DNA of 64,000 nucleotides, from positions 1,550,001 to 1,614,000 of the forward strand of contig OZ246956.1 of assembly GCA_965232105.1 (NCBI GenBank), written 5' to 3'. The translations under genes were made by a program, and so were the position numbers. Source of the DNA: Multivorans sp965232105. GTDB lineage: Bacteria > Acidobacteriota > Thermoanaerobaculia > Multivoradales > Multivoraceae. This document shows, one piece after another, positions 48,155 through 57,716 of this stretch; positions within the stretch are counted from its first letter, which is position 1; each line of letters starts with the position of its first letter. The notes beneath the pieces were generated by a model, which made no database searches, had not been told where the DNA came from, and saw nothing but the letters and a program-made list of their open reading frames with translations.

Positions 48155-49644
48155 AGACGCCCGATATCGACGCGGCGGTCAAGAGCATCGAGGGCGGTGA
48201 CCGCCAGCCGCTGTACCTGGTGATCGGCGAGCAGGTCGTGGCGATGAAGGCGGCGACCCGCATCGCGGGCGCGCTGGCCGCGGAGAGCGGCTGTGAGGTG
48301 GCCGCCTACAAACGGCCGGCCGAGCTACGGCCGATTCTGGCCGATTTGCTGACGTTCTCTCTGTTCGATCCGGCCAAGGTCACCCTGGTCAGTGACAGCG
48401 CGATCTTCGCCGACAAGACCGCCGCCGCCGACCTGATCGACGAGGCCGCGGGGGCGCTGCCGGTCTCTCAGGGTGCCGCACTGTCGTCCGCGGGGAAGGA
48501 AGCGGCCGGCCGGCTCCTGCAGGCGCTGCGGCTGTTCAGCATTCCGGCTGATGCCGGAGCACCTGGCGAAGTGGTTTCGTCGCTTCCAGCCTCGGCCCTG
48601 GACGGAGGCGCCAGGCACCGAAGGCGCAGCAGGCGTCGGCGGACGAAGAAACAGAAGGCTGAGCTCCTCAGGGACCTGGCGGGGCTGCTCGAAGCCGCGA
48701 GGGCCGAGGAACTCATGGGATGGTCGGACAGCGACCTCGCGGAACTCGGCCGCATGGTCGATGGCTTGCTACCGGAGGGCCATGCCCTCGTGTTCGCCGA
48801 ACGGCAAGCCGACCCGGCTCACCCTCTCGTTCAGCGGCTGGCGGAGAAGAAGACGATGTTCGATGTCGGCGGGATGGAGTTCGACCGCCGGGGCGGCGTG
48901 GGCGGACTCGACGCGGTGGTGGCCGAGCTGGCGAGCGAAACCGGCGTCGGCATCGATCGCGGGGCGGTGCAGGAACTGGCCCGTCGCACGTTGCGAAAAC
49001 CCGAGGAGCGCGGCGAATCGGGAGTGGACGCCGACTCGGCAGCCCGTTTCGCCGGTGAGTACCGCAAGATGGCCGACACCGTGCGCGACCGGGCCGGTCG
49101 CATCGACCGGAGCACGGTGGAGGAGATGGTGGCGGACCGTGGCGACCAGGATGTTTTTCAACTGATGGATGCAATTTCCGAGCAACGGCCGGCCCAGGCG
49201 GTAACGCAGCTTCGACGCCGCCTGGACGGCGCCGCCGATCGGAATGCCGAGAGGTTCCGCTTCTTTGGCCTGTTTGCCAACTTCTGCCAGCAGTTGGCGG
49301 TGGCGCACGGGGCCGCCGTGTCGCTCGACCTTCCGCCCGAGCGCAACTTCAACCGCTTCAAGACCCGTGTCCTGCCGAAGCTGACCGCCGAAATGCCGGG
49401 CGGCGCCTCCAACCCGCTGGCGCGAGTCCACCCGTTTCGCGTGTTTCGCATCTACCAGGCGGCCTTGGCGCGGCGCGACCCCGCTTCCTCGCGGGCCATC
49501 GCGAGTTTGCCCTGGCGAATACTCCAGACGGAGATACGCCTCAAGGGAGGCAGCGCCGACGGCGATACCGCGCTGGAGGCTCTGGTCGCGACGGTGGCGG
49601 GCGGCGGTGCGGCGGAACAGGGTGAGCGTGCCCGAGCTCCCTGA
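48151..49644 (+). CDS. holA: DNA polymerase III delta subunit (clamp loader)
   Basis: A 497-residue protein matching the delta subunit that opens the sliding clamp. GGDRQPLYLVIGEQVVAMKAATRIAGAL is the N-terminal domain, ETGVGIDRGAVQELARRTL the middle, and STVEEMVADRGDQDVFQLMDAISEQRPAQAV followed by RRLDGAADRNAERFRFFGLFANFCQQLAVAHG the collar domain. It is longer than usual, because of an Arg/Lys-rich insert (ARHRRRSRRRRTKKQKAELL) near residue 160. The GTG start overlaps the previous stop; the stop overlaps mutM by 17 nt. Identity is good in the C-terminal half, weaker at the N-terminus. Confidence 0.78.
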   Translation: MKTPDIDAAVKSIEGGDRQPLYLVIGEQVVAMKAATRIAGALAAESGCEVAAYKRPAELRPILADLLTFSLFDPAKVTLVSDSAIFADKTAAADLIDEAAGALPVSQGAALSSAGKEAAGRLLQALRLFSIPADAGAPGEVVSSLPASALDGGARHRRRSRRRRTKKQKAELLRDLAGLLEAARAEELMGWSDSDLAELGRMVDGLLPEGHALVFAERQADPAHPLVQRLAEKKTMFDVGGMEFDRRGGVGGLDAVVAELASETGVGIDRGAVQELARRTLRKPEERGESGVDADSAARFAGEYRKMADTVRDRAGRIDRSTVEEMVADRGDQDVFQLMDAISEQRPAQAVTQLRRRLDGAADRNAERFRFFGLFANFCQQLAVAHGAAVSLDLPPERNFNRFKTRVLPKLTAEMPGGASNPLARVHPFRVFRIYQAALARRDPASSRAIASLPWRILQTEIRLKGGSADGDTALEALVATVAGGGAAEQGERARAP

Positions 49645-50452
49645 AGTCGAGGTCCTGCGCCGGAGCCTGGAGCGGCCCCTCGTTGGTGATCGCTTCAACG
49701 CGGTGCACGTCCACTTCCCGACCCTGCGCGAGCCGCTTTGCGCGCCGGCGCTCCGTCGCCTCGAGGGACATACGGTTCGCCGCCTGCGCCGGCGGGCGAA
49801 GTACCTGTGGATCGACGCTTCCGGAGGCGAGACGCTGGTGCTGCACCTGGGGATGAGCGGCCGTTTGACCCTGGTCGACAGGGATGCGCCGCTGTTGGCG
49901 CACGAACACCTCGGCTTCGATCTCGCGTCGGGCCTCCGTCTCCGCTTCTGCGATCCACGACGCTTTGGGGTCGCTTTCGTTGCGTCAACCGGGGATCTCG
50001 ACGGTGACCGGCACTTCAGTCACCTCGGTGTCGAACCCCTCTCCGCCAGGTTCGAAGGCGCGGTCCTCGCCGACCTGGCTCGCGGCCGCACGGCACCGGT
50101 GAAGACCTTCCTGATGAACGCTTCCGTGGTCGTCGGCGTGGGCAACATCTACGCGTCCGAGGCGCTCTATCGGGCGCGCATTCACCCCCGTCGTTCGGTG
50201 GCTCGGATCGCCCACCGCCGGTTCGACGTTCTTGCCGAGGCGGTGCGCGAAGTGCTGGGCGATGCGATCGAGCAGGGCGGGACGACCCTCAACGACTTCG
50301 CCGACGGCGAGGGCAACTCGGGCTACTTCCAGGTCTTGCTCGACGTCTACGGCCGGGAAGGCGAGGCCTGCCCGGCCGGCTGCGGTTCTCGCATCCGCAG
50401 GGTCAATATCTCCAACCGCAGCACGTACTACTGCCCGCGCTGCCAGCGATGA
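49628..50452 (+). CDS. mutM: Formamidopyrimidine-DNA glycosylase
   Basis: MutM excises 8-oxoguanine. The GTG at 49628 is required because Pro2 is the nucleophile (PELPEVEVLRRSLERPLVG). ETLVLHLGMSGRLTLV and FCDPRRFGVAFV are the core, VKTFLMNASVVVGVGNIYASEAL the helix-two-turn-helix, and NSGYFQVLLDVYGREGEAC leads to the zinc finger. The finger reads CPAGC...CPRCQR, so the first pair is C-x3-C where C-x2-C is usual; the rest is intact. It overlaps holA by 17 nt. 274 residues, normal length. Confidence 0.93.
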   Translation: MPELPEVEVLRRSLERPLVGDRFNAVHVHFPTLREPLCAPALRRLEGHTVRRLRRRAKYLWIDASGGETLVLHLGMSGRLTLVDRDAPLLAHEHLGFDLASGLRLRFCDPRRFGVAFVASTGDLDGDRHFSHLGVEPLSARFEGAVLADLARGRTAPVKTFLMNASVVVGVGNIYASEALYRARIHPRRSVARIAHRRFDVLAEAVREVLGDAIEQGGTTLNDFADGEGNSGYFQVLLDVYGREGEACPAGCGSRIRRVNISNRSTYYCPRCQR

Positions 50453-50461
50453 GGCACGCGG

Positions 50462-52240
50462 TTACGTCAACGGCCAGATCAGAGGGATCAGCGGTACGGA
50501 GATCAGGAAGAACGCGATCTTGAGCGGGGCGCCGAACTTCAGGTAGTCGCTGAAGCGGTAGCCGCCGGGGCCCATGACCATCGCGTTCGTCTGGTAGCCC
50601 ATCGGGGTCAGGAAGCTTGCGGATGCGGCGAAGGCGACCGTCATCATGAAGGGCTTGGGGTCGAGGCCCATCGAGGCGGCGGCGGTGCCGGCGATCGGGA
50701 CCATGAGCACCGCGGTCGAGTTGTTCGAGACGATCTCCGAGAGCAGGGCGGTCGCCAGGTAGACCAGCGCGATGACCGCCCAGGGTCCGTAGTCGGCGCC
50801 GGCGTTCGCGATCGTCTCGCCGATCATTGCCGCGAGGCCGGTCTTCTCCATCGCGATGCCCATCGGCAGGATGCCGACGAGCAGGAAGATGACGGTCCAG
50901 TTGATCGCTTCGTACGCCTGCTGCACGGAAATGCCGCCGAAGACGATGAGCGCCACGGCGCCCAGGATCGACGCCTTCAGGATCGAGGTGACTCCCGCGG
51001 CGGCGACGACGACGACGATCGGGATGATCACTACGGCGAGCCACCAGCGCCGCGGGATGACGAGGCGCAGCTTGACGTCCTGCTGCAACGGGATGAAGTC
51101 CTCCGTGTCGTAGAGGGCTTCGATCCGGGACCGGGGGCCGAAGACGAGCAGGGTGTCCCAGTTGTGGAGGGCGATATGGGCCAGCTTCTCGCGGATCGGC
51201 TCGCCGGTGCGGTTGAGCGCCAGGACGAAGCAGCCGAAGCGGCGGCGGAAGTCCAGCTCGCGGATCGTCGAACCGGTGAGCCGGGAGACCGGCGAGAGCT
51301 GGATCTCCGCCATGATGTTGTTCTTGTCCGAGAGGTCGCGATCGCCGATCTTCACCTCGGTGCGGAGGCGCAGGCCGTAGTGGTCCCGGAAGCTGACGAT
51401 GTCGTCCATCAGGCCTTCGACGATCAGGAGGTCGCCGCCCAGAATAGGCGTGGAGCGGAGTTCGACGGCGATCCGTTCTTCGCCCCGCAGGATCTCGAGG
51501 ACCGTGAGGCGGAAGCGCTCGTTGATGTGCGCGTCGACCACGTTGCTGCCGACGAGTGAACTCCCCTCCGGCACCTGGACTTCGGTCAGGAACGAGGACA
51601 ACTGGTACTTCGTGGTCAGGTCGGAGACGCCGGCGCGATCCGGGAGGCGGCGCATGGGCACGAGGACGATGTAGGCGAAGCCGACGACCAGAAGGATCAG
51701 TCCCAGCGCGAGGAACTCGAACATGGTGAACGCGCCGTAGCCGTACTCCGCCGCCATCGAACTGACGAGCAGGTTCGTCGACGTGCCGATCAGGGTGCAG
51801 GTGCCGCCGATGATCGAGAGGTAGGAGAGCGGCAGCAGAATCCGCGACGGCGACACACCGTAGTGTTTCGCGATCTGGATGCCGACCGGCATCAGGATCG
51901 CCAGCGCGGCGGTGTTGTTGATGAAGGCCGAGAGGACGCCGCAGACGAGGATCAGCGCGATCGCGGCGGCCCAGTGGGCGTGGCCCGACATCTGTGCGAG
52001 CTTCTGGCCGAAGCGGTCGATCAGGCCGGTGTGGGTCAGTCCATAGCTGAGGATGAACATCATCATCACCGTGATCACGGCGTCGTTGCTGAAGCCCCGG
52101 ATCGCCTCCTGGGGCGTCACCAGGCCGAACAGCAGGAGCAGGCCCAGGCTGGAGAGAGCGACCGCATCGATCCGCAGCCACTCGAAGCTGAACGCCAGGA
52201 AGGTGAAGACGATGACGGCTGTGAGGATCCAGATATCCAT
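50462..52240 (-). CDS. SLC13-family (DASS-like) permease with TrkA-C domains
   Basis: A 592-residue membrane transporter. Two repeats of helices carry INNTAALAILMPVGIQIAKHYGVSPSRILLPLSYLSIIGGTCTLIGTSTNLL and IVSNNSTAVLMVPIAGTAAASMGLDPKPFMMTVAFAASASFLTPMGYQTNAMVMGPGGY, the SNT motifs of the sodium-anion symporter fold. Between them lie two cytoplasmic TrkA-C-like domains (FLTEVQVPEGSSLVGSNVVD, AEIQLSPVSRLTGSTIRELD). Relatives move sulfate, dicarboxylates or other anions; the substrate is not clear. The upstream nitrilase-type gene is on the same strand, 21 nt away. Confidence 0.85.
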   Translation of the reverse strand: MDIWILTAVIVFTFLAFSFEWLRIDAVALSSLGLLLLFGLVTPQEAIRGFSNDAVITVMMMFILSYGLTHTGLIDRFGQKLAQMSGHAHWAAAIALILVCGVLSAFINNTAALAILMPVGIQIAKHYGVSPSRILLPLSYLSIIGGTCTLIGTSTNLLVSSMAAEYGYGAFTMFEFLALGLILLVVGFAYIVLVPMRRLPDRAGVSDLTTKYQLSSFLTEVQVPEGSSLVGSNVVDAHINERFRLTVLEILRGEERIAVELRSTPILGGDLLIVEGLMDDIVSFRDHYGLRLRTEVKIGDRDLSDKNNIMAEIQLSPVSRLTGSTIRELDFRRRFGCFVLALNRTGEPIREKLAHIALHNWDTLLVFGPRSRIEALYDTEDFIPLQQDVKLRLVIPRRWWLAVVIIPIVVVVAAAGVTSILKASILGAVALIVFGGISVQQAYEAINWTVIFLLVGILPMGIAMEKTGLAAMIGETIANAGADYGPWAVIALVYLATALLSEIVSNNSTAVLMVPIAGTAAASMGLDPKPFMMTVAFAASASFLTPMGYQTNAMVMGPGGYRFSDYLKFGAPLKIAFFLISVPLIPLIWPLT

Positions 52241-52261
52241 GGGCGAGTCCGCCGGGGTCGC

Positions 52262-53098
52262 TCAGCCGATCGGCAGGCGGCGGTGGGAGGCGACGGGCAT
52301 CGAGCGCCGCACCTCGGCGACGCGCCGCCGGTCGATTTCGGCGAGTGCTATCCCCGGCGCGTCGCCGGCGTCGGCCAGGACGTGCCCCCAGGGGTCGATG
52401 ATCACCGAGTGCCCGTAGCTGTGCCGTAGACCGCGGTCGTCGTGGCGGCCAGTCTGCGCGGCCGCCAGGACGTAGCACTGGGTCTCGATCGCCCGGGCGC
52501 GCAGCAGTGGGTGCCAGTGGTCCTTGCCGGTCATCAGGGTGAAAGCGGAGGGCACGGTCAGGATTTCCGCGCCGTCCGCGGCCAGCCGCAGGTAGAGCTC
52601 GGGGAACCGCAGGTCGTAGCAGATCGTCAGGCCGAGGCGGCCAAGCGCGGTATCCACGGTGACCGTGTCCGCGCCGGGCACGGCCGTCTTCGATTCCAGG
52701 AAGCGCACCGCGTCCGAGACGTCCACGTCGAAGAGGTGGATCTTGCGGTAGGTGGCCGCGATCTCGCCCTGGGGGTCGAACAGGACGCTGGTGTTGTAGC
52801 AGCGGCTGCCGTCTTCCTCCGGCGAGAGCTCGTTGTAGGAGCCGAGAAGGAGGTAGATGCCCCGGTCCCGCGCCAGCTCCGCGAACCGCGCGCAGGTGGC
52901 GCCCGAGGTCGGCTCGGCGAGCTTCACCTTCTCCTTGTGCGGCCCGAGGTAGTTCGTGTTTTCCGGCGTGGTCACGAACTGCGCGCCACGGTCCGCCGCG
53001 GTCTCGATCCAGTGCCGGGCCGTTTCCCAGTTGGCCTGCTCGTCGGACGTGGCGCCCATCTGGACGACGGCGGCGAGGTAGGTCTGTGTGTCGTTCAT
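52262..53098 (-). CDS. Carbon-nitrogen hydrolase (Nit2/omega-amidase-like)
   Basis: A 278-residue nitrilase-superfamily amidohydrolase. The Glu-Lys-Cys triad is in VTTPENTNYLG, ATYRKIHLFDVDVSD and GLTICYDLRFPELYLRLAADGAEIL, and HWHPLLRARAIETQCYVLAAAQTG and HSYGHSVIIDPWGHVLA follow as in Nit1/Nit2 enzymes, which hydrolyse deaminated glutathione or alpha-ketoglutaramate. Start ATG 53098; divergent from the GlmS-like gene across 70 bp. Exact substrate is inferred only to subgroup level. Confidence 0.88.
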   Translation of the reverse strand: MNDTQTYLAAVVQMGATSDEQANWETARHWIETAADRGAQFVTTPENTNYLGPHKEKVKLAEPTSGATCARFAELARDRGIYLLLGSYNELSPEEDGSRCYNTSVLFDPQGEIAATYRKIHLFDVDVSDAVRFLESKTAVPGADTVTVDTALGRLGLTICYDLRFPELYLRLAADGAEILTVPSAFTLMTGKDHWHPLLRARAIETQCYVLAAAQTGRHDDRGLRHSYGHSVIIDPWGHVLADAGDAPGIALAEIDRRRVAEVRRSMPVASHRRLPIG

Positions 53099-53168
53099 CC
53101 CGGTTCGGTCCCTTCGCCGGGAGCTTACCGCCGTCGGGGCCTCAATCCGGGCTAAGCTTCCGCCACCC

Positions 53169-56100
53169 ATGTGCGGGATCGTCGGCATCCTGATGCGCCC
53201 CCACCCTGGACCGGCGGTCGACTCGCGGGAACTGCTGGAGGGGCTCGCCGCGACCGGTCGCTGCGTCGAGGCGGCGGTCCGTGACGTCGATCGTGCGGAC
53301 GCCGGGTCCCTTGTCTCCGCTCTGTTCGACGCCTCCTCGGAGATCGCGAGCTGGGACCGACGGCTGCGCGGCCGTCCGGCGGTGCGCTCCCTGGTGCGCG
53401 ACCCGGCGCTGTGCGCCGCGGTAGCCGGAGCCCTGGCGCCGACGTTGAAGGCGCTCAGGCGGTTGGAGTCGACCCTGGACGCCGGGGTACCGGCGTTCGG
53501 AGACGCGGGCCTGGAGGTCATCGGCAGGGCGGCGGGCATCCTGGCGGACGCCGAGTGGGCGATCCGCCGCGACCGGCTGCGGACCGTCGCCGAGGTCGGT
53601 GCACTGGCCCCGGCCGGGGTCACCGACGCGGGTCTCGACGTATTGATCGGCGTCCAGCAGACCTTCTCGTCCCTCGATCGCCTCGAGATCCGCGGCCGCG
53701 ATTCCGCCGGCCTGTTCCTGCTGCTCTCGGGACACGGGGTCGACCGGGGCGATGCGGCGGTTCGGGCGGAGCTCGACCGACGCACCGGGGATGGGACATT
53801 CGGCCATCGCGCGATCGTTCGCGGCGACGGCCGCCTGGGCCTGGTCTACAAGTGCGCCGAGGAGATCGGCGAACTGGGCGACAACGTCCGCTTTCTGCGC
53901 GCCGCGGTGGCCGGTGACCCGGTGCTGGCGGCGGCGCTCGAAAGTCCGGATGTCGAGGGCTCGATCCTCGGGCATACGCGCTGGGCCAGCGTCGGCCGGG
54001 TCAACGAGGCGAACGCGCATCCCCTGAACGAGGCGGAGGCCCCCGGGAACCGATCCGGCGCGGCGGACGGCGGAGCGGCGCCCGCGCACCTGCCGCAGGT
54101 GGCAGCGGCGATCAACGGCGACATCGACAACCACGCCGACCTGGCGGTCCTGGAGAGCCTGGACGTCGCCCCGCGGATCACGACCGACGCGAAGGTCATG
54201 CCGGTCCTCATGTCTCGCCGGTTGGTCCGAGGCGACGAACCGCTCGAGGCCTTCCGCGGCACGGTCTCGGGGTTCGAGGGCTCGCTCGCCGTCGGCGCAC
54301 TCTGCGGGGACGACCCGAACCGCCTCTACCTGGCGATCCAAGGCAGTGGCCAGGGGCTGTACGTGGGCCTCGCGGACCACGCCTTCGTCGTGGCCAGCGA
54401 GCCGTACGGCCTGGTGGAGGAGACGGCGACCTACCTCCGGCTGGACGGCGAGGCGGCGGCTGGCCCGGAGGCGCCTGGCGTAGCCAGGGGGCAGATCGCG
54501 GTCCTGGACGCGCGGCGGGCCGGCGACCTGGCGGGTATCGAGCGTTTCGGCATGGACGCGTCGTCGCTGCCGGTAGACGAGGATGAACTGGAGCGGGCGG
54601 AGATCACGACCCGGGACATCGACCGAGGCGAGTTCCCCCATTTTCTGCTCAAGGAGATCAGCGAAGCGCCGCAATCGGTACGCAAGACGTTGCGCGGCAA
54701 GCTGCACGAGGACGCGACCGGACGCCTCCGGGTGACGTTGGGCCGGCAGACGATCCCGATAGCCGTGGCGCGCGACCTGGAAAGAGGCGCGATCACCCGG
54801 GTCGTGGTCACCGGTCAGGGCACGGCTGCCGTTGCCGGCCAGGGGATAGCCGCCTCGATCGAAGGTCGGCTGCGGGAGCGGGGCCTCCGCGGGCTTCGCG
54901 TCGAAGCGATGCCGGCAACGGAGCTCTCGGGCTTCCACCTGCTGCCGGACATGGCGGACACGCTGGTCGTCCCGGTCAGTCAGTCGGGCACGACGACGGA
55001 CACACTGCGGACCCTCAACCTGACACAGCGCCGGGGGGCGCGCGCCATCGCCATCGTGAACCGCCGCGACTCGGACCTCGCCGACCGGGCGGACGGCGTG
55101 CTCTACACCTCGGACGGCCGGGACGTGGAGATGAGCGTGGCGTCGACGAAGGCCTTCTACTCCCAGATCGCGGCCGGCATGCTGCTCGCCGTGGCGATCG
55201 TCGACCTGGTTGCCGGCAAGGCCGACGAGCGGCCCGCCGCCGACCGGCTGCTGCGGGAGCTGCGGGCCTTGCCGGAGGCGATGGAGCGCACTGTCGCGCT
55301 ACGCGAGCACATCGCCTCCCTGGCGCGGCGGTACGCGCCCAGGCGCCGGGACTGGTCGGTGGTCGGCAACGGTCTCGACAGGATCGCGGCGGAGGAGATC
55401 CGGATCAAGCTCTCCGAACTCTGCTACAAGGCGATCGCGTGTGACGCGACGGAGGACAAGAAGCACATCGACCTGTCGTCCGAGCCGCTGATCCTGGTCT
55501 GTGCGACGGGAGTCCAGGGTTCGACCGCGGCGGACACGAGGAAGGAGATCGACGTCTATCAGGCTCACCGCGCGACGCCGATCGTCATCGCCTCGGAGGG
55601 CGCCGGCTTCCAGGCGGCGCCGGCCGTGATCGAAGTGCCGGAAGCCGCACCCGAGTTGTCGTTCGTGCTGGCGACGGTCGCCGGCCATCTGTTCGGCTAC
55701 CACGCGGCGCTTGCGATCGACGATCTCGCCGGGCCGCTGCGGGCTATCCGCACAGCGATCGGCTCGGAGTCGGTTGGCGGAATGCCATCCCGGCCGACCG
55801 CCCGGTTGCGTGAACAGGTCGCGGCCGAGATCGAGACGGTTCGTGAGGGACTGGCCGACGGCAGCTACGACGGCAACCTGCACACCGGCAGGGCGGTGCG
55901 GCTGGCCCTGGCGCTTGATCGCCTGGGCGGCGACGGGATCGACGACGGCGACGAAGCCGGGACAGCGGCGCTGCTGGAGGATCTACGGAGCGCTCTGACT
56001 CCCGCCATCGACGATCTGACCAGACACGTCGACACGATCAAGCACCAGGCCAAGACGGTGACCGTGGGCATCTCACGGCATGATCAGACTCTCGGCCGCA

Positions 56101-56684
56101 TGTCCCTGGCGACCGCTCTGCTCGAGGCTGGCGCGCCGGAAGGGTCGGTTTCGTCCGAGGACCGGCGCACGATGGGCGCGCTCGATCCCTTCGTCGACCA
56201 GGTGCTCGGCTACGTGCGCTACCAGCTCTGGTGCGGAGGCGACGGTCCGGCGCCCGGAGACGCCGCCACGATCCGCGTGCTGCGGGCCGGCGGCCTGTGC
56301 CGGGACCTGCAGTCGCGGACCGTGCGGGCGCCGCTGCTCCAGGGCACGAAGTACGCGGTCGCGGTCGAAGGCCGGCTGATGGCGGCGCGGGGGCGAACGG
56401 ATGGCCGGGTGTTCATCGGCGTGCCCGAGTTCACCGACGGCGAGGTCTCGGCGCTCAACCTGATCCACGTGCGTTTCCGGGAGCGTGCGCCGGCGCCGGA
56501 ACTGCGCCGCCTGCTCTCCGGTTACCGGGAGCGCTACGCCGGCCTGCGCGACCAGGTGCTCAAGAGGGCGCCGGAGTTCGACGACGGGCTACTGGCCGAA
56601 CTTCCGATCGAGGACCTCCTCATCGACCCCGTGTCTCAACTCGCGGAGCGCTGGCGGAGTGGGGCCGCAGGGGGTGCATCGTGA
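53169..56684 (+). CDS. Oversized GlmS-like amidotransferase/isomerase (1171 residues)
   Basis: It looks like glucosamine-6-phosphate synthase but is nearly twice the size (about 600 is usual). It starts with Cys2 (MCGIVGILM), the Ntn glutaminase nucleophile; a roughly 150-residue helical insert follows before RGRDSAGLFLL (near 175). GHTRWASVGRVNEANAHPLN and AAINGDIDNHADLAVL are glutaminase motifs. SIS1 has VPVSQSGTTTDTLRTLNL and VEMSVASTKAFYSQIAAG; SIS2 has EEIRIKLSELCYKAIACDATEDKKH. About 290 further residues (TVREGLADGSYDGNLHTGRAV...) have no counterpart in GlmS. It overlaps a sugar epimerase gene by 4 nt, so a nucleotide- or amino-sugar path is likely. Confidence 0.82.
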   Translation: MCGIVGILMRPHPGPAVDSRELLEGLAATGRCVEAAVRDVDRADAGSLVSALFDASSEIASWDRRLRGRPAVRSLVRDPALCAAVAGALAPTLKALRRLESTLDAGVPAFGDAGLEVIGRAAGILADAEWAIRRDRLRTVAEVGALAPAGVTDAGLDVLIGVQQTFSSLDRLEIRGRDSAGLFLLLSGHGVDRGDAAVRAELDRRTGDGTFGHRAIVRGDGRLGLVYKCAEEIGELGDNVRFLRAAVAGDPVLAAALESPDVEGSILGHTRWASVGRVNEANAHPLNEAEAPGNRSGAADGGAAPAHLPQVAAAINGDIDNHADLAVLESLDVAPRITTDAKVMPVLMSRRLVRGDEPLEAFRGTVSGFEGSLAVGALCGDDPNRLYLAIQGSGQGLYVGLADHAFVVASEPYGLVEETATYLRLDGEAAAGPEAPGVARGQIAVLDARRAGDLAGIERFGMDASSLPVDEDELERAEITTRDIDRGEFPHFLLKEISEAPQSVRKTLRGKLHEDATGRLRVTLGRQTIPIAVARDLERGAITRVVVTGQGTAAVAGQGIAASIEGRLRERGLRGLRVEAMPATELSGFHLLPDMADTLVVPVSQSGTTTDTLRTLNLTQRRGARAIAIVNRRDSDLADRADGVLYTSDGRDVEMSVASTKAFYSQIAAGMLLAVAIVDLVAGKADERPAADRLLRELRALPEAMERTVALREHIASLARRYAPRRRDWSVVGNGLDRIAAEEIRIKLSELCYKAIACDATEDKKHIDLSSEPLILVCATGVQGSTAADTRKEIDVYQAHRATPIVIASEGAGFQAAPAVIEVPEAAPELSFVLATVAGHLFGYHAALAIDDLAGPLRAIRTAIGSESVGGMPSRPTARLREQVAAEIETVREGLADGSYDGNLHTGRAVRLALALDRLGGDGIDDGDEAGTAALLEDLRSALTPAIDDLTRHVDTIKHQAKTVTVGISRHDQTLGRMSLATALLEAGAPEGSVSSEDRRTMGALDPFVDQVLGYVRYQLWCGGDGPAPGDAATIRVLRAGGLCRDLQSRTVRAPLLQGTKYAVAVEGRLMAARGRTDGRVFIGVPEFTDGEVSALNLIHVRFRERAPAPELRRLLSGYRERYAGLRDQVLKRAPEFDDGLLAELPIEDLLIDPVSQLAERWRSGAAGGAS

Positions 56685-57655
56685 GGATCCTGCTCACCGG
56701 CAGCGCCGGATTCATCGGTTTTCACGTCGCGAAGTCTCTGCTCGACCGCGGCGACGAAGTGATCGGCTACGACAATTTCAACCCGTACTACGACCCCGCG
56801 CTCAAGGAGGGTCGCAACGCGATCCTCGAGGAGTACCCGAACTTCCGCCTGGTCCGCGCGGACATCGGGGATCGAGAGGCTCTCGCGGCCGCTTTCGACG
56901 AACTCGTCGCCGGAGCGAACGGCAGCGTCCAGACCAGGGTGTGCCACCTCGCGGCCCAGGCCGGAGTACGCCACTCGATCGCGCATCCGGACGCCTTCGT
57001 CCGCGACAACGTCCAGGCCTTCACCCATGTACTCGAGTTGTGCCGCGACAGGGAGGTCGGCGGCCTGATCTACGCCTCGAGCAGCTCCGTGTACGGCGAC
57101 AGCACGCGGGAGCGGCTCAGCGAGAGCGACAGCACTTCGGCCCAGTGCTCTCTCTACGGCGCGACGAAGAAGATGAACGAGCTGATGGCCTCGGTCTACA
57201 ACCACCTCTACGGCTTGCGGGTGACGGGCCTGCGCTTCTTCACCGTCTACGGCCCCTGGGGCAGGCCCGACATGGCGCTGTTCCTGTTCACTGGCGCCCT
57301 GCTGCGCGGCGAGAGGATCAAGGTCTTCGGCCACGGCCGGATGCACCGGGACTTCACCTACGTCGACGACATTGCCGCGGGCGTCGTGTCAGCGATCGAC
57401 GGCAACCACCAGCTTCTCGTGTGCAACCTCGCCGCCGGCCGCACCGAGGAGTTGATGGCGTTCATCCGGCAGATCGAGTCGAGCTGCGGCCGCGAGGGCG
57501 AGAAGGAGTTCCTGCCCATGCAGCCGGGAGATGTCGTCCGCACCGCGGCCGACCTGACGACGGCGAGGGAAGCCCTGGGCTACGAGCCAACGACCACGAT
57601 CGACGTCGGCATTCCCCGCTTCGTCGACTGGTATCGCGAGTACTACGGCCTGTAG
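56681..57655 (+). CDS. NAD-dependent epimerase, UDP-glucuronate 4-epimerase-like
   Basis: A 324-residue extended SDR enzyme. ILLTGSAGFIGFHVAKSLL is the NAD motif, VIGYDNFNPYYDPALKEGR and ASSSSVYGDSTRERLSES with SLYGATKKMNELM (YxxxK) give the active site, and RFFTVYGPWGRPDMALFLFTGALL matches UDP-glucuronate 4-epimerases. YDNFNPYYD is especially typical of that branch. The GTG start overlaps the GlmS-like gene, so the two are co-translated. It probably supplies UDP-galacturonate or a related sugar for surface polysaccharide. Confidence 0.85.
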   Translation: MRILLTGSAGFIGFHVAKSLLDRGDEVIGYDNFNPYYDPALKEGRNAILEEYPNFRLVRADIGDREALAAAFDELVAGANGSVQTRVCHLAAQAGVRHSIAHPDAFVRDNVQAFTHVLELCRDREVGGLIYASSSSVYGDSTRERLSESDSTSAQCSLYGATKKMNELMASVYNHLYGLRVTGLRFFTVYGPWGRPDMALFLFTGALLRGERIKVFGHGRMHRDFTYVDDIAAGVVSAIDGNHQLLVCNLAAGRTEELMAFIRQIESSCGREGEKEFLPMQPGDVVRTAADLTTAREALGYEPTTTIDVGIPRFVDWYREYYGL

Positions 57656-57663
57656 CGGCGCAC

Positions 57664-57679
57664 ACTGGGTGCACCGGCC
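57664..57679 (+). repeat. Copy of dispersed intergenic repeat
   Basis: ACTGGGTGCACCGGCC lies 8 nt after the epimerase stop, in the gap between convergent genes. It matches 15 of 16 bases of the copy after mltG (3224-3239). Confidence 0.35.
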
Positions 57680-57716
57680 TCCGGACACGTACCTACGTCC
57701 CTACGTCGCCGGTCTC

